Part shown: in pieces, positions 11,563 through 23,043 of the stretch
How the letters are laid out: each line of letters begins with the position of its first letter
Position numbering within the stretch: position 1 is the stretch's first letter
Assembly: GCA_029953675.1 (NCBI GenBank)
Contig: JAMWBK010000006.1
Span: 1,612,001-1,676,000 of the forward strand
Length of the DNA: 64,000 nt
Source of the DNA: Rhodosorus marinus
Lineage: Eukaryota > Rhodophyta > Stylonematophyceae > Stylonematales > Stylonemataceae
Reading direction: 5' to 3'
Made by a program: the position numbers and the translations under genes
Notes under the pieces: generated by a model
Databases searched by the model: none
The model's input: only the letters and a program-made list of their open reading frames with translations
Told to the model about the DNA's origin: nothing

Positions 11563-12169
11563 TCATCCATCTGGATTGGAAGTGGTCTTGCGATGATGTT
11601 GGAAGAACGGATCCGCCTTCTGGTTGGGCTGAACTGCAGCTTTTGAGAGGGGATGTACATCATCGGTGGTAAGAGCGCACAAACTGGGTCTGTTTTTTTT
11701 TTTCAAGAGTGGGGTTTGATGTGAATTTTGGCCACTTCTTGAGAGAAGCGTTCGGCGAGGATGGATAATAGTCCCAACCGAGCTGCTCAGGGCATGCAGA
11801 TGATGATTGCGATCACAAAACAAAACATACGACTTTTCCTTCTTTTGAAGCTCTAGGGCCGTGTTATAGTATATCGCTTTTGGCCGATGCATGTTGGAAA
11901 AAATCCCTCGATTTTTTTTTTGTTCCTGTCTCTCAAGCCCCGTGGTCATCATCAGCACCAAGGGTGCTCCGACGATCTGTTCTCTATGTTCTATCTCAGT
12001 CAAACAAGCTGATAAGAAGTTTTTGAACTCAATGTCATGCAGGATACGGCAGGTGACGACGATGTCTTTGTCCTCTGTGGTGCAGATTAGACCTCGGGAA
12101 GAATTCCGTAGGCTCCAGAGACACTTTGTGAGAATCGAATACTAGTTCGACCGGAGTTATTTATAAACA
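11563..12169 (-). CDS. Unassigned open frame or exon
   Basis: A continuous minus-strand frame of about 200 codons runs from a possible acceptor (aactag) near 12145 to a stop at 11563. Its first 75 residues look like ordinary protein: blocks LWSLRNSSRGLICTTEDKD, IVVTCRILHDIEFKNFLSAC and VGAPLVLMMTTGLERQEQ. The second half is low in coding character. No in-frame ATG precedes the convincing part, and the space upstream is occupied by the 3' end of the ITFG1-like gene, so a complete gene model cannot be built. The opposite strand also has an ATG-started frame of about 85 codons (11888-12145). I do not recognise either product. It could be a broken gene remnant or a 3' exon. Confidence 0.3.
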
Positions 12170-12237
12170 AGGTGTAAATTAGTCTGGCTATCGCTCGTAG
12201 AGAATTAAAACAGGCCAGAGAAAACATAGACTTTCGC

Positions 12238-14707
12238 CTACGCGGTGGCAAAGCCAAAAAGCTCTGAATTTTGAGCCTTTTCTCTACGATCCTCTACTCG
12301 CTCCCTGTAAGACATGATCGATATAATAATCCCAAGGATTACGAGAAGAACTGAGAGAACGATAGTTATGCCCAGCATCTGGCCTCCTCTTCTTTGTAGA
12401 AAGTATTCCATCCACCAGCTTCCCGTTCCATCTCCGGAATCAAGCCTAATTGAAACGAGGACAGGTAGGAGTACAGGCGTTCAGCTAGAGCACCACCTTC
12501 TCGATCTGAAAGTCGGGAATGTGTTTGGAACTAACCAGAGAAGAGCCATCGAGTTCGGCATCAAACCTGACCAAGTTCGAGTAAGACCTGCTGCGCCGAC
12601 AGACATTTGGCTCACATAGTTGACCACCCTCCTCAACCCGAAGAAGCAATTACACCTTTGCAACGGAAGGTAGGACTTTGTACGAGAAGAACGTGCAAAT
12701 CGGAAACGATTCAGGTGATACTTGCACACGAGGAGGTGGATGCTTGCATATACATATACATATTTGCTTACTGATTGTGGGCATTGCGAACACGACCGAA
12801 ACTCATGCCCATGCTCATCATCATAGACAATCGAAACTGTGTTGCCCGGAACTGGTGCAAAGGGCTTCGGTTTCGTGAAATATGAAAGATTGCTGAGACC
12901 CTGGCGTCAAGGGAAATACGCATAGTTAGCGTGCTCAGTTAGGCACACAGCAAATTCTAACCGGCCAAAGTGCCTGCTGTCCATTTGTCTCATCTCACCG
13001 TTGTCTTGAAGAACATTGCATCGGAACCACCTTTGATTCCGTTCCAAACAAGTTGTGTCCTACCTTCCCCTTCTATGACGATAAGATCCTGCCTCCCGCT
13101 GTCATCCGTATCGAACGACGCTGCCGCCACTATGTCTCCTAGCTCCTGGTTCAAATCGATGAGGTCGTAGGGCTCAAAACGCACGGTTGAGTTTTTATCG
13201 TGCTCCTTGATCGTATTTCTCCACAGCCTTAGCTCTCTGGTGGAGCCATCAACCGCGATTAGGTCCGTTGCTCCGTCCATGTTAAAATCTCCCGAACGCA
13301 GTGAAGCCGGAATTCTCTGTGGTGACGGAAGATAGCAACGACGGCCGCGATAAGTTTGACCAACTCTTCAGCACAGTGAACTAGTCAGGATCTCGTAGCT
13401 TACAAAATAGAATGAAACCTGTGTGTCGGCAATCGCAACGTCTTCCAGCACAACGCTGCTCACCAGCGTCCTGCAGCAAACGAACAGGAAAGGTACTTGT
13501 TAGAAAGTAAGAAATTGCTCCGCTTCTATGAGAAAATATCAGAGTCACTTGGACTACCTACCATTCCGGGTCCAGGTCGCAAATGGCTCCGTATTTTCTC
13601 GGTTTTTGTACGTTGCTGAGCATGATGATCTGCTTCAATTCATGGTTCGGAAAAACCAGGTCAGCACTACCATCGCCGTTGAAATCGGCGAACAGAATCC
13701 TTCCGTGTGTTCGTTGGTCATATAGGCTGGCATCAAACACCTTGTAGATTTCAGAATCGCTCTCAGACATAGACCACATCTTCACTTCCCTAGGAGCCAC
13801 TCTCGCTGGACTTGACCAAACCTGGCATTCGTACAAGGAGAGAAGAGGTTTATATGTTTCAGGTTCTGATATGTTCAGCCAGAGCTGTGGTTGAGCAGGA
13901 TAGATATGGGAGCAGCTATGCTCGCACCTCCAGTCCGCATGTTGACACTAAGACTAAATCTGCGTGACAGTCTCCATCGAGATCCACATGAGCGTTAGAA
14001 CTTGGCTCTAGGATATTACAGTCCGGGTGATATCCCTCCCTAGAACATGAGATTTTTGTAGCGACGGCTTGAGGCCTTCGGATTCGGACGGGTTTGGCAA
14101 ATGGCGGACAAACTAACCACTTGTGATATGCGAATTCTCCAGGAGGTGAGTTGCTGTGGAACCCGCGTTCTCCAGATGACTCGACCGTAACGAAAATGTC
14201 CGGGACGAGGTCCTTATCCGCGTCAAGAACGAGAAAGCCGGGACTGAAGGGTTCCAATGTAGGTCCAGCCGTGAAGACCCCAGTGCTATTCATAGAGTTG
14301 TAGAATATATGTCCTTTGCCATCGTCCGTGGACACCACGATGTCCAAAATTCCGTCATTGTTGAAGTCTCCAGAGTCAAGCCCGTTCATGTTTCCAAAGT
14401 TAAGTTCGACACCGCTCCCCAAGGGCTCGAAGCGATAATCAGCATGATTCCATCGTCCGAGCGACAGCTTTCGCATTTCTTTATCAACGAAGAGGATGTC
14501 CACCATGTAATCAGCATCAAAGTCGGCGAAAAGAACAGCCTCCCCAAACTCGCGGAGGTTGACGTAGTCGGTCTGGAGAGACCAGGGAGCGCCTCCCACA
14601 GAGGGACCTCCCTTACCGTTCCCTCCACCGAAAATGGAAGCGATACATCCATTGGGCACCCTGCTTAAGATCAGAACTATAAACAGAATACCCCATCTTC
14701 TATCCAT
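12238..14707 (-). CDS. ITFG1: ITFG1/TIP-like FG-GAP single-pass membrane protein
   Basis: Type I membrane protein related to human ITFG1 (T-cell immunomodulatory protein, LINKIN), which binds RUVBL and tubulin in animals. The ATG at 14707 starts a signal peptide (hydrophobic residues about 6-24). The ectodomain carries FG-GAP/calcium-binding repeats: LFADFDADYMVDILFVD, DSGDFNNDGILDIVVS, LDADKDLVPDIFV, VDLDGDCHADLVLV, LFADFNGDGSADLVFPN and a later DFNMDGATDLIAVDG. The C-terminal exons show the family motif equivalent to LGLGRSANF (here FFGLRRVVNYV) and MPNSMALLWL, then a transmembrane helix (LGITIVLSVLLVILGIIISI) and a short charged tail YRERVEDRREK, as in human ITFG1. At least six exons are needed; the last intron (12446-12535, 90 bp) and one of only about 51 bp join in phase. 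The start and the end are both well supported; inner exon ends are approximate. Confidence 0.88.
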
Positions 14708-15926
14708 CGAAAAGAATCAGCAGGCGGATCACAAGGAAACCAACCAGCCTGGCCTGCTTCTTCACACCTTCCGCAGCGTTCACAGTCTTCAATCCAAGCC
14801 TTTCATTACTTTTCGAAGCTCGTTCTTTTGAATAGCAGCAAAACAAGACCAAAAAAAACAAACCAAAGGAACAGCACATCAGTTCCAGCAAACAGCAGAG
14901 AGATCGCCAACTGATCGCTCGCTGGCCTGAAGTCTGTCTCTTCCTCCTCAGCAAAACTTTCCGTGTAGCGGGCTGTCCCCCACACGGAGAATTTGGATCT
15001 TTGCTGAGGATGGTGAGCAGTGTTCGCTTTCAACATATGAACAGAGCTGTGGATATATCGAATTGACTTTTCACGACCCCAGAGATTCCGTTTCTTCTTA
15101 GTAGGTATCCTCTTGACCCGTTTTGGACGGACCCGCTTGTGAAGTGGGGGATCGTGACCGTGAATTTAGGTCACCATTGGTCACCGTTACACTGTAACAG
15201 GGCATACCCAGTTGCAAAAAGTGAACCTAAGAGCTACTGAATTCGTGCTCGGACTGTACATATCTGCCTTTCACCGTCCGAGCAACTCTCTCCACCTTGA
15301 CCCGGACACACGTTGTGTTGTGGTTAAGCAAGGCAGATGGTACCAGCGGAATCTCTGCTTTACTTAGCTGATCACTACTAGTTTAGGTAGGATATATTGT
15401 GGTAGCAGCTTTCGCCCTGGTCCTTATCCTGAGTGGTTGTTTGTGTTCGCCTGACTTTCACCTAAGCTGATATGCCCTCAGACACGTTTCCTTTGGGTTT
15501 CATGGACTCTGGAAGTTTGTAGTAGATGAGTGTTGAAGATATTGTATACCGTCCTGGTCAGTCGCAGGCCGATTTTGCTTTGCAGCGAGTGGCGGCCTTC
15601 AGTTAATTTTTTCCCAGGACTCTTTGCTGTCATCAGTACTTCAGTACAAACTAGTTGGGCTTGGATGTCCTCGTGAAGTATCGTATTTCCTCTTACAAAC
15701 AATCCTGTCGTTTCTGATCCACCTTCCTTCGTCTCTATTTTTCAGACAAGGCAGCCAAGTATCCCCACTTCCTCATTCCATCATGGACGCTTCACACTTT
15801 TCAGATCTGATGCTGGTAGGGGTTTGGAGGCAGCCGGGGGCTGTGGTGAGCGCTAACCGGCGGACCAGTGGACTAATGCTTCCAAGAGAACGAGCTGGTT
15901 TTTCCTGAAGGAAAAGCTGCTCTGTC
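14708..15926. other. Divergent promoter region between ITFG1-like and RtcB
   Basis: About 1.2 kb shared between a minus-strand and a plus-strand gene. No supported gene. Positions 14710-14900 are A/C-rich on the top strand, as expected for a minus-strand leader; the RtcB side is less skewed. Confidence 0.6.
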
Positions 15927-17510
15927 ATGGAGTCGCTTGTGAACAAATACGTGAAGAGAACAAGCCCCACTTCGCTTGTTATCGGGAAGGGGTTTGTCCC
16001 AAACATGAACGTGCCCGGGAAGGTCTTTGCAAACTCAACTCTGGAGAAGCTGCTTCTTGACGAAGCATCTGAGATAGCCAGCGGAAGTACGGGCAGTTTT
16101 ATACCGTCCCTGGCGCAGGTAGCTAATGTAGCAGCTCTCCCTGGCATTGTGGGTGAGTCGATCGCGATGCCTGACGTCCATTCTGGCTACGGCTTTGCTA
16201 TTGGCAACGTTGCCGCTTTCGACATGGATAACCCCTCCTCAATCGTTTCACCTGGCGGGGTCGGATTTGATATAAACTGCGGCGTACGCATGTTGAGGAC
16301 GAACCTGAAAGAGGAAGACGTGCGGCCCGTTCAGGAGCAACTTGCGCAGAATCTGTTTGATCACGTTCCGGTTGGTGTTGGCTCGAAATCACTCATTGGA
16401 GCCAGGACGTACTCCGATATCGATCAAATCCTAAACTATGGCATTGATTGGGCTCTGAGAGAAGGGTAAGCTACTCTCTACCCGCTTAAGCGTGCCCTCC
16501 CATCTGAGCTGACTATCCCGACCAATTTTTTCCGCAAACAAAGATACGCGTGGCCGGAAGATAAAGAGCTGTGCGAAGAACAAGGACGCATCGTCAAAGC
16601 AGACGCGAACCATGTTTCGCAAAAAGCTAAAGGTCGTGGTATGTCTCAACTGGGAACCCTCGGAGCTGGAAACCACTATGCCGAAGTTCAAGTCGTGGAT
16701 GAGGTATTCGATGCCACGTCCGCAGCGGTTCTCGGGTTGGAAAAGGGAACTGTCTGCATGATGATCCATTCAGGTTCAAGAGGGTTGGGGCATCAGATTG
16801 CATCGGAGACAGTGACCAAGATGGAATCCCTTCAGGAGCAAATGGGTATACAAGTTAACGATAGACAGCTGGTGTGCGCAAGAATCCAGTCCAAGGAAGG
16901 GGAAGAGTACCTGTCGGCCATGAACGCAGCTGCCAACTTTGCGTATGCGAATCGATCCATCATGACCTTCCTAGCGCGGCAAGCGTTTGCGAAAACATTC
17001 AACGCTACCCCAGATGATCTGGATATGAATCTAGTGTACGACGTGTCGCACAATATAGCGAAGGAGGAGATGCATCTCTTGAATGGAGAGGTTCGAAGAC
17101 TGCTGGTGCATAGAAAAGGTGCCACTAGGGCCTTTGGACCGTTCCATCCTTTGATTCCCACTGCATATCAGACTATTGGCCAGCCTGCGTTGGTGGGTGG
17201 AACTATGGGGACAGCATCGTATGTTCTCTTGGGAACCGATGAGGGCATGAAGACAGCTTTTGGCTCAACCTGCCACGGTGCCGGCCGTGCACTCAGCAGG
17301 AGCAAGAGTCGTGCCATGATAGATAGCATGGACGTGGCCGAGCGTCTTCGAGAAGCAAACGTATCCGCGAGAGTTGCTTCTTCTCACCTTCTCGCCGAGG
17401 AAGCTCCACAGTCCTACAAGGACGTGTTCGAGGTGGTGCAGACATGCGAGGAGGCTAAGCTATCCCGGGCTGCTGTGAGGATGAAGCCGGTGGCTGTGGC
17501 GAAGGGCTAG
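15927..17510 (+). CDS. RTCB: RNA-splicing ligase RtcB (tRNA ligase, HSPC117)
   Basis: GTP- and manganese-dependent 3'-5' RNA ligase that joins tRNA exons and, in animals, XBP1 mRNA. Two exons (15927-16465, 16544-17510) flank a 78-bp intron and give 501 aa, nearly the human length of 505. Diagnostic blocks are present in order: [68 protein letters not shown] (metal-binding Cys), [72 protein letters not shown] and [14 protein letters not shown] (the His guanylylated in the family). The protein lacks a long N-terminal extension, and the ATG at 15927 fits the family start. All catalytic residues I can identify are intact. Eukaryotic partners would be DDX1 and archease, which are not in this window. 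Confidence 0.98.
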
Positions 17511-20500
17511 ATCAGAGGCCAGCAAAACGCAATTTCGCAAGTTTTTTAGGTTGCGGTAGATCGCGAAACCACTGCCTCCCCGTAGCCTCGGAGAGCAAGA
17601 GCTTAAGCGCATTATAGCTTAGCATGTCAGTTGGGTACGCTTTGGACACTGACTTCAGGTGCTTCCAAGGTTAGGCACTGTCCACGGGCCATGACAACAT
17701 TCGGGCTGATACAATTGTTGTGGTGGAGGAAGCACTTTCGATTTTGTCGGTCATCCGCAAGGTTGGGGATGGTACGGAAAGAATCGAGACGGATTACAGG
17801 AATTTTCTACTTGTCTTCAATTGCGAATCAAGATGTATTCTGATCTGGACAGGACAACCGAGGAGACCCATGAAAACGTACCAGCGAAACTGTCATCAAG
17901 GCAGCCTGGGCTCGTCCCCAAGTAACAGAGGGCTGGAACGGAGGGGCAATCGGTAGAGCAAACGGACGAGTGTTAGTGGAGAGATGCACCCACCTTCCAA
18001 ACGGTATACTATAGGAATATACCAACGCTCAAATTAAGAGACTATGTCGCAACCAAGCTAATACTCCTCGGTAAATACTCTTTTCACCAACCTCTTCCAA
18101 AATCTAGGGAAGACCTTACAAAACAAGTGCCTTATGCCATGGACGTGTCCATCCTTCAGATACCGTTCAGAACTTCAAAGGCGGTAACGGAATCAAAGAA
18201 TCAGAGTCGGTATCGAAATGGGCGGTCAACGCGTGTGTGCTCGGGGGGAATGTTGCATAGACAACAGAAGATCTGTCAAGAAAGTCGCTGACAATCCATA
18301 TCGTGCCCCCTTCTTGTGACGTGTGTGCTTAGTGAAGGCATCTTAACTCCGTAGCGGACTTATTCACCATAAATCACAGTCACATGGAGCAACAGCTCAG
18401 GTCCAAGTCTGCCCCAAGTGGTCTTCCACCTTAAAATAGAGTGAGGGATGCTTCGGTTTACGTTTGAATTCAAATGGATCCAAGACGGCCACATAGGCGG
18501 CCAGAGTTACGCAGTGCTTCCATAAATTGTGCTAATAATACGTCAACCGTCAGCCTTTTGGCGTGCCGGACTTGTTGGGACGGATATAAATCTCAACACT
18601 TTCCGCAAGCCACGCGGCCACTTTCGGCAGCCCCAACACCGCTTCCAAAACCCTATCAACGGGATCCGATCCTTCCCTAAACAACCTACATTCCATCACA
18701 GCCTGTCCATCAGAAGGAGTGAAATTCGAAAACAAAATGGAGTACCCTATTTTTAAATACTAAACAAAAACAATTTATATTTTACAAGCAATAAGGGGGG
18801 GCAGGGAGAAGATTTTCTAAAATTGAATCAACGCAGATGGGCATATTTCAAAAAATAAATCAGAGTTATTTGAATTTCACGAATACGTTTGCAACGTCTA
18901 ACCCTGGGACAAAATACACGGAATAGTTTTTGTTTGTTCTTTTTCTTTTTTTTCAAAGGTGCCCTTAATTTGGTAGGTCTGAGCCTGCCAACCGAGGAAT
19001 CTGGGCTTTCTTCCTTTTTTTGCTGATCAACTTTAGGATTCATATTTGTTTTGTGAGTGAGCAATATTTATACGTTTACATGTATGAAAATATTATTGGA
19101 AAACTCGTTGGTTGCAGAAGTGCGTGGACAAATTGTCTTAAAACTAGAAAATCTCTATCCGTAAAAAAACTTTGTTTTTGGCGGAGCAGATAAAAAACCT
19201 TAACGAGATATCGTTTCGCGGCTTGTTTAAAGTCGAACCACATATCATATACCCTTTCACACAAAATGTTTTATACTCAAAACACATTTTTCTTTAAATC
19301 ACATTCACCTGGATCCGACCAAAGTCACATTTTCTACACCCTTGTGGACTTTCAGTTTCTAAAAAGATGGAAACTCAGAAACGTCGATTTGATTTTGTTT
19401 TTTCTTGGCCAATCATTTGCTCTCGAACAAAACGCGGGGTTGTAGAATGAGGACGAGAAGCAAGTATCCAACCTCCGTGAGAAAGATAGTCAGAATTTCA
19501 AACCGTTCAAAAACCCGTGGCAAAAGGTTTCTTTCCAGGCCCCCTCTGAGGGATGGTTTTACTTTTTTCACGTGAAACTACCCAAGGGGGTTCGATGGAA
19601 TGTACATACACTCTGCTTTATAACAATAATCCATTTTTCATCAATAATTTTATCGTCCTTTTAACTCCACAGAATTCTCTCAGGGGTATAAATGATATCG
19701 CGATAGAAAACGTAACGAGCCCGCGACATGTTCTGAACCCCATCCACCACGGTGCCCCGGTTGAATGGTTGAATGAGATTTGCAGCTCTTGAGCTACTTA
19801 ACCCCCTACTCAACCCCTGCCTACCCTGCATCACATGCAAACCAAAGGAATTTGCCCGCAAAAAGCTAAAAATTTATTCACAATGATCGTTTTTGTCTTG
19901 GGGTACATGAATTCAAAAATGGTCCCATAAAAAAATGAAAACGAAGTGTGCCATTGTGTCCCATCAAGACGTTGAACACCCACCGCGAGGAGGGCCTCGA
20001 GTTTAAGACTCTGTTACTTACTGGCCTACTACCACCTCAACCTCCAAATACTTTCTTCCCCCCCCTTCAAGATTGAGTATCAACCGACTCCTTCATAAAA
20101 ACCTGTCAAAAAGAAGTGGAAAACAGGGAACATCGAGGGGTGAGGGATCAAGAAAAACTGGAGGGATGTTTCTGAGATTGTTTTTTTTTGAATTGTGAAA
20201 AATGCTTTATGTCAGCTTTCGCGGCAAAACTTGTTAGTTTGTATTTTTCCTTTATTGTGCCGAAAAGGGGAGGGGGGGGGGATCGGGGTTGTCCTACCTC
20301 TCGAAAACGGGGGCATAATCGGTTGTTGTGCTAAAGGTTTTTCATATATGAAAGTTTCAGGTGCATCTTTCGAACTTGTTTGCCGAGGGGAGAATTGGAG
20401 AGGATTATGGCTTAGGGTATTCCGATTAGAGTAAAGAGAACGTGGTTAGTGTATGCGTGTGAGAGAGAAAGAGAGAGAGAGAGAGAGGTGTGCATGTGTG

Positions 20501-20538
20501 TGTGAGAAGGAAGACTATTCTTCCTCAGGAGAATCGCG
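17511..20538. other. Gene-poor 3-kb spacer
   Basis: No coding frame that I can support on either strand. The sequence becomes A/T-rich around 18.75-19.4 kb with poly-T and poly-G runs. The last 300 bp are G/T-rich and end in a GA microsatellite next to the start of the Hint-domain gene. Confidence 0.6.
20461..20487. repeat. (GA)n microsatellite in the leader of the Hint-domain gene
   Basis: Imperfect GA dinucleotide run followed by a GT-rich stretch, 50 bp upstream of the ATG at 20539. A matching CT run (GA on the sense strand) lies upstream of the MYST gene. Confidence 0.9.
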
Positions 20539-23043
20539 ATGGGTGAGAAGATGAGGGTTTTTTTCTTGCTGTTACCGTTGCTGTGTGTGGGGTTGTCGGT
20601 GGCCGTGAAGATTCCTAGTGAACTTCTCCCTGGTGAAGATTTCCAGAGTGTAGCCAGAACATGGGCGGATAGAATATCTGTATTGCACACTGTTGCTGCT
20701 CGTCAAGGCGGGACGTGCGTCGAGGAACAGGAGGAGCGGTTGAGTTTTGATACTCCAATCGATGATCTTCCGACGAGCTTTTCTGAAATCCCTCTAGATT
20801 TCACCGTCTTCAGACCAGAGGGCGGTGTGTGTGCGGACGGGTCTCCGTACAATTTCATCTTTGTCAAGCAGAGTTCAACGAGATTGAATATCCATATAAC
20901 ACCCGGCGGATTTTGCTACGACCCCACAACCTGCTGCGGTCCCAATGCGTCCCAATTTTACACTTCTTCACTTCCTGATGAAGAATTTTGGGCGGCTTTG
21001 ACGTGCAGTCCGCCTCTGGCCAGGCAGCTCAGGCTGCTCTCTCTTCAAGGAATTTTCAGTCTTGTTCCTAGTAACCCGATGGCCGACTACTCGCATTTAA
21101 TTGTTCCTTCGTGTTCCGGAGAAGGTGCACTTGCGGATACGCAAGTTGACTACAGCGGGGACGGTATCTCTTGCTCGGTCGAGCATAAAGGATCAGGGAA
21201 CACGCAGATAGCAATCGATTGGGTGCTCAATTTGATGGGATCGGATCTAACCCATGTCACGTTCAGCGGTGCTGGATCTGGCTCCGTTGGAATCAAGTTG
21301 CATGCTGCTAAGGCAATGGAAGACCTCAAGACTATTCAACCGAATAACTCGGTCATTTCTACAGTACTCGCTGATGCTGGTGTAGGAATGCTTGTGGTTC
21401 CGGAGACTTGGGACATCTTGAGCCAAGGCATATACCCCCAAGTTTTTCAGCAGTCATCGGTGTTTCCGGATTTCACAGGTTTTGTTGAGGCTGATGAAAG
21501 CTTGAGTGAGGTGCAGGAAAATACTGCGGAGATTACCGCGGGAATTCTGCGTGACTCGTACACGAACATTTACAACTACTTTGCCGACTCCTCTCAAGTT
21601 CTCGAGACAACGTTTCTACAAGACACTGTCCAGATTGCGGATGCGATTTCGAGTACTCAGGCAAGTACTGGTTCGACGAGCTGCTCTAGTGATCAGACCT
21701 GCGCGCAACTATTTCCCGAAGTTGCAGAAACGTCTATGCGGACGGGAGCGACGGATGTTCCAGGTCCTTTCACGGGCTTTACAGCTCCAGGAACGCAGAA
21801 CGTGATTATAACTACTCCCGAATTCGAGGACCAAGTTTACGCTGCGTACAGGGGTGGGGGCGAGACCACGACAAGGGCGTTTTCAATTCTGAGTCAAGCA
21901 GTGGACAGAACAATGCCAATGCCTGTACAGCCGTCTTTTCCTCCCACAGCGAGCCCCAGTGCTTCCCCGACCCCGGGAACCAGCACTCCCACGGCGAGCC
22001 CCAGTCCTACTACGACTCCTGGAACCAGTACTCCTACCGCGACCCCGACCCCGGGCACCCCTACTGCGACCCCGACCCCGGGTACTCCTACTGCGACCCC
22101 GACAGAGGCCACACCGACTGCGACGGTATTGCCGATCACGCCAACACCAAGTTCGACATCAATCACATCGACACCAACGGCGACAGAGGGTACACCGACC
22201 GCCACCGCCGAGCCAGTGACGGGGACGCCTACTGCGACAGAAACAGCTTTTCCAACGGGTACAGAAACAGGTTTTCCAACGGGTACTGCGACGGAGACAC
22301 CTGTTCCAACGGGCACTGCGACGGGAACAGTTCTTCCAACTTCTACGCCAACAGAGACCGGTATGGAAACGCCGACAATGACATTGAACCCGTCCGAATC
22401 TGAGAGCATCTCGGAATCTGTATCTGAGTCTATCAGCGAATCTGTGAGCGCAAGTGAATCTGCGAGCGAGTCAGCGACTGCATCGGCAACTCCAACGCCG
22501 TCACCTGATGCTGCATGTTTCCCCGGTGATGCTGTTGTCGAAACTAGGGAGGGTTTCATCCGAATGGAAGATTTGCGAATCGGTGACAGCGTACGCGTCG
22601 GAGCGGACCAATTCAGCGAGGTTTACATGTTTACTCACCAAAATGCGGACGTGGTGACATCTATGATTCGGGTTGAGGCTGGAGGCAGGGCTTTAGAGCT
22701 AAGCCCAACTCACTATATACCCGTGGAGGGGGTTTTAAAGACAGCCAAGACCGTACAGGTTGGAGACTTGCTGGACGAGGTGAATGGAACAGCAGTAGAA
22801 ATTAACTCCGTGCAGCTGGTTGAGAAGAGAGGACTTTACAACCCTCAAACTATGGATGGCAGAATTGCGGTGAATGGATTGATCCTTTCAACCTTCACGA
22901 AGACGGTCCATCCGATCGTTGCGAAGGTTCTCTTGCTCGTGCCTAAGATGCTCTACAATCTGGGACTTCCGAACCCATTCGCTCGTTTGTTCCTCATGGA
23001 TAATAGCTTCGCATCAAAATTGGTGCCGAGAGGCTTTGATTAG
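20539..23043 (+). CDS. Secreted Notum/pectin-acetylesterase-like protein with C-terminal Hedgehog-type Hint domain
   Basis: Single uninterrupted frame of 834 aa. Residues 1-22 are a signal peptide. Residues about 80-450 resemble the pectin acetylesterase/Notum carboxylesterase fold: LNIHITPGGFCYDPTTCCGP, TQIAIDWVLNLMGSDLTHVT and the elbow region FSGAGSGSVGIKLHAAKAM. In that elbow the family pattern G-x-S-A-G-G reads G-A-G-S-G-S (residues 244-249), so the usual nucleophile is displaced or lost. Residues about 465-615 are a Thr/Pro-rich stalk of short repeats and about 619-655 a Ser/Glu repeat. The C-terminal domain starts at Cys660 in AACFPGDAVVETREG and continues MEDLRIGDSVRV and ELSPTHYIPV (Thr724-His725), the A and B blocks of Hint autoprocessing domains. 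It does not end in His-Asn, so this is a Hog-like rather than an intein-like arrangement. Predicted: extracellular, self-cleaving at Cys660. Hint proteins of unknown role have been reported in red algae. Confidence 0.85.
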   Translation: MGEKMRVFFLLLPLLCVGLSVAVKIPSELLPGEDFQSVARTWADRISVLHTVAARQGGTCVEEQEERLSFDTPIDDLPTSFSEIPLDFTVFRPEGGVCADGSPYNFIFVKQSSTRLNIHITPGGFCYDPTTCCGPNASQFYTSSLPDEEFWAALTCSPPLARQLRLLSLQGIFSLVPSNPMADYSHLIVPSCSGEGALADTQVDYSGDGISCSVEHKGSGNTQIAIDWVLNLMGSDLTHVTFSGAGSGSVGIKLHAAKAMEDLKTIQPNNSVISTVLADAGVGMLVVPETWDILSQGIYPQVFQQSSVFPDFTGFVEADESLSEVQENTAEITAGILRDSYTNIYNYFADSSQVLETTFLQDTVQIADAISSTQASTGSTSCSSDQTCAQLFPEVAETSMRTGATDVPGPFTGFTAPGTQNVIITTPEFEDQVYAAYRGGGETTTRAFSILSQAVDRTMPMPVQPSFPPTASPSASPTPGTSTPTASPSPTTTPGTSTPTATPTPGTPTATPTPGTPTATPTEATPTATVLPITPTPSSTSITSTPTATEGTPTATAEPVTGTPTATETAFPTGTETGFPTGTATETPVPTGTATGTVLPTSTPTETGMETPTMTLNPSESESISESVSESISESVSASESASESATASATPTPSPDAACFPGDAVVETREGFIRMEDLRIGDSVRVGADQFSEVYMFTHQNADVVTSMIRVEAGGRALELSPTHYIPVEGVLKTAKTVQVGDLLDEVNGTAVEINSVQLVEKRGLYNPQTMDGRIAVNGLILSTFTKTVHPIVAKVLLLVPKMLYNLGLPNPFARLFLMDNSFASKLVPRGFD
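21940..22490 (+). repeat. Coding low-complexity stalk (Pro/Thr then Ser/Glu repeats)
   Basis: In-frame degenerate repeats based on GTSTPTASP, GTPTATPTP and PTGTATETP are followed by SESISESVSE units within the Hint-domain protein. The regular repeat creates a long spurious open frame on the minus strand. As a protein it resembles an O-glycosylated mucin-like linker. Confidence 0.85.

Noticed and set aside
12314..12619. 101-codon plus-strand frame
   Set aside because: It is antisense to the last exons of the ITFG1-like gene, whose transmembrane helix and tail are clear on the minus strand.
21894..22559. 221-codon minus-strand frame rich in Val/Gly repeats
   Set aside because: It is the shadow of the Pro/Thr and Ser/Glu repeats of the Hint-domain protein; the sense strand has the signal peptide and recognised domains.
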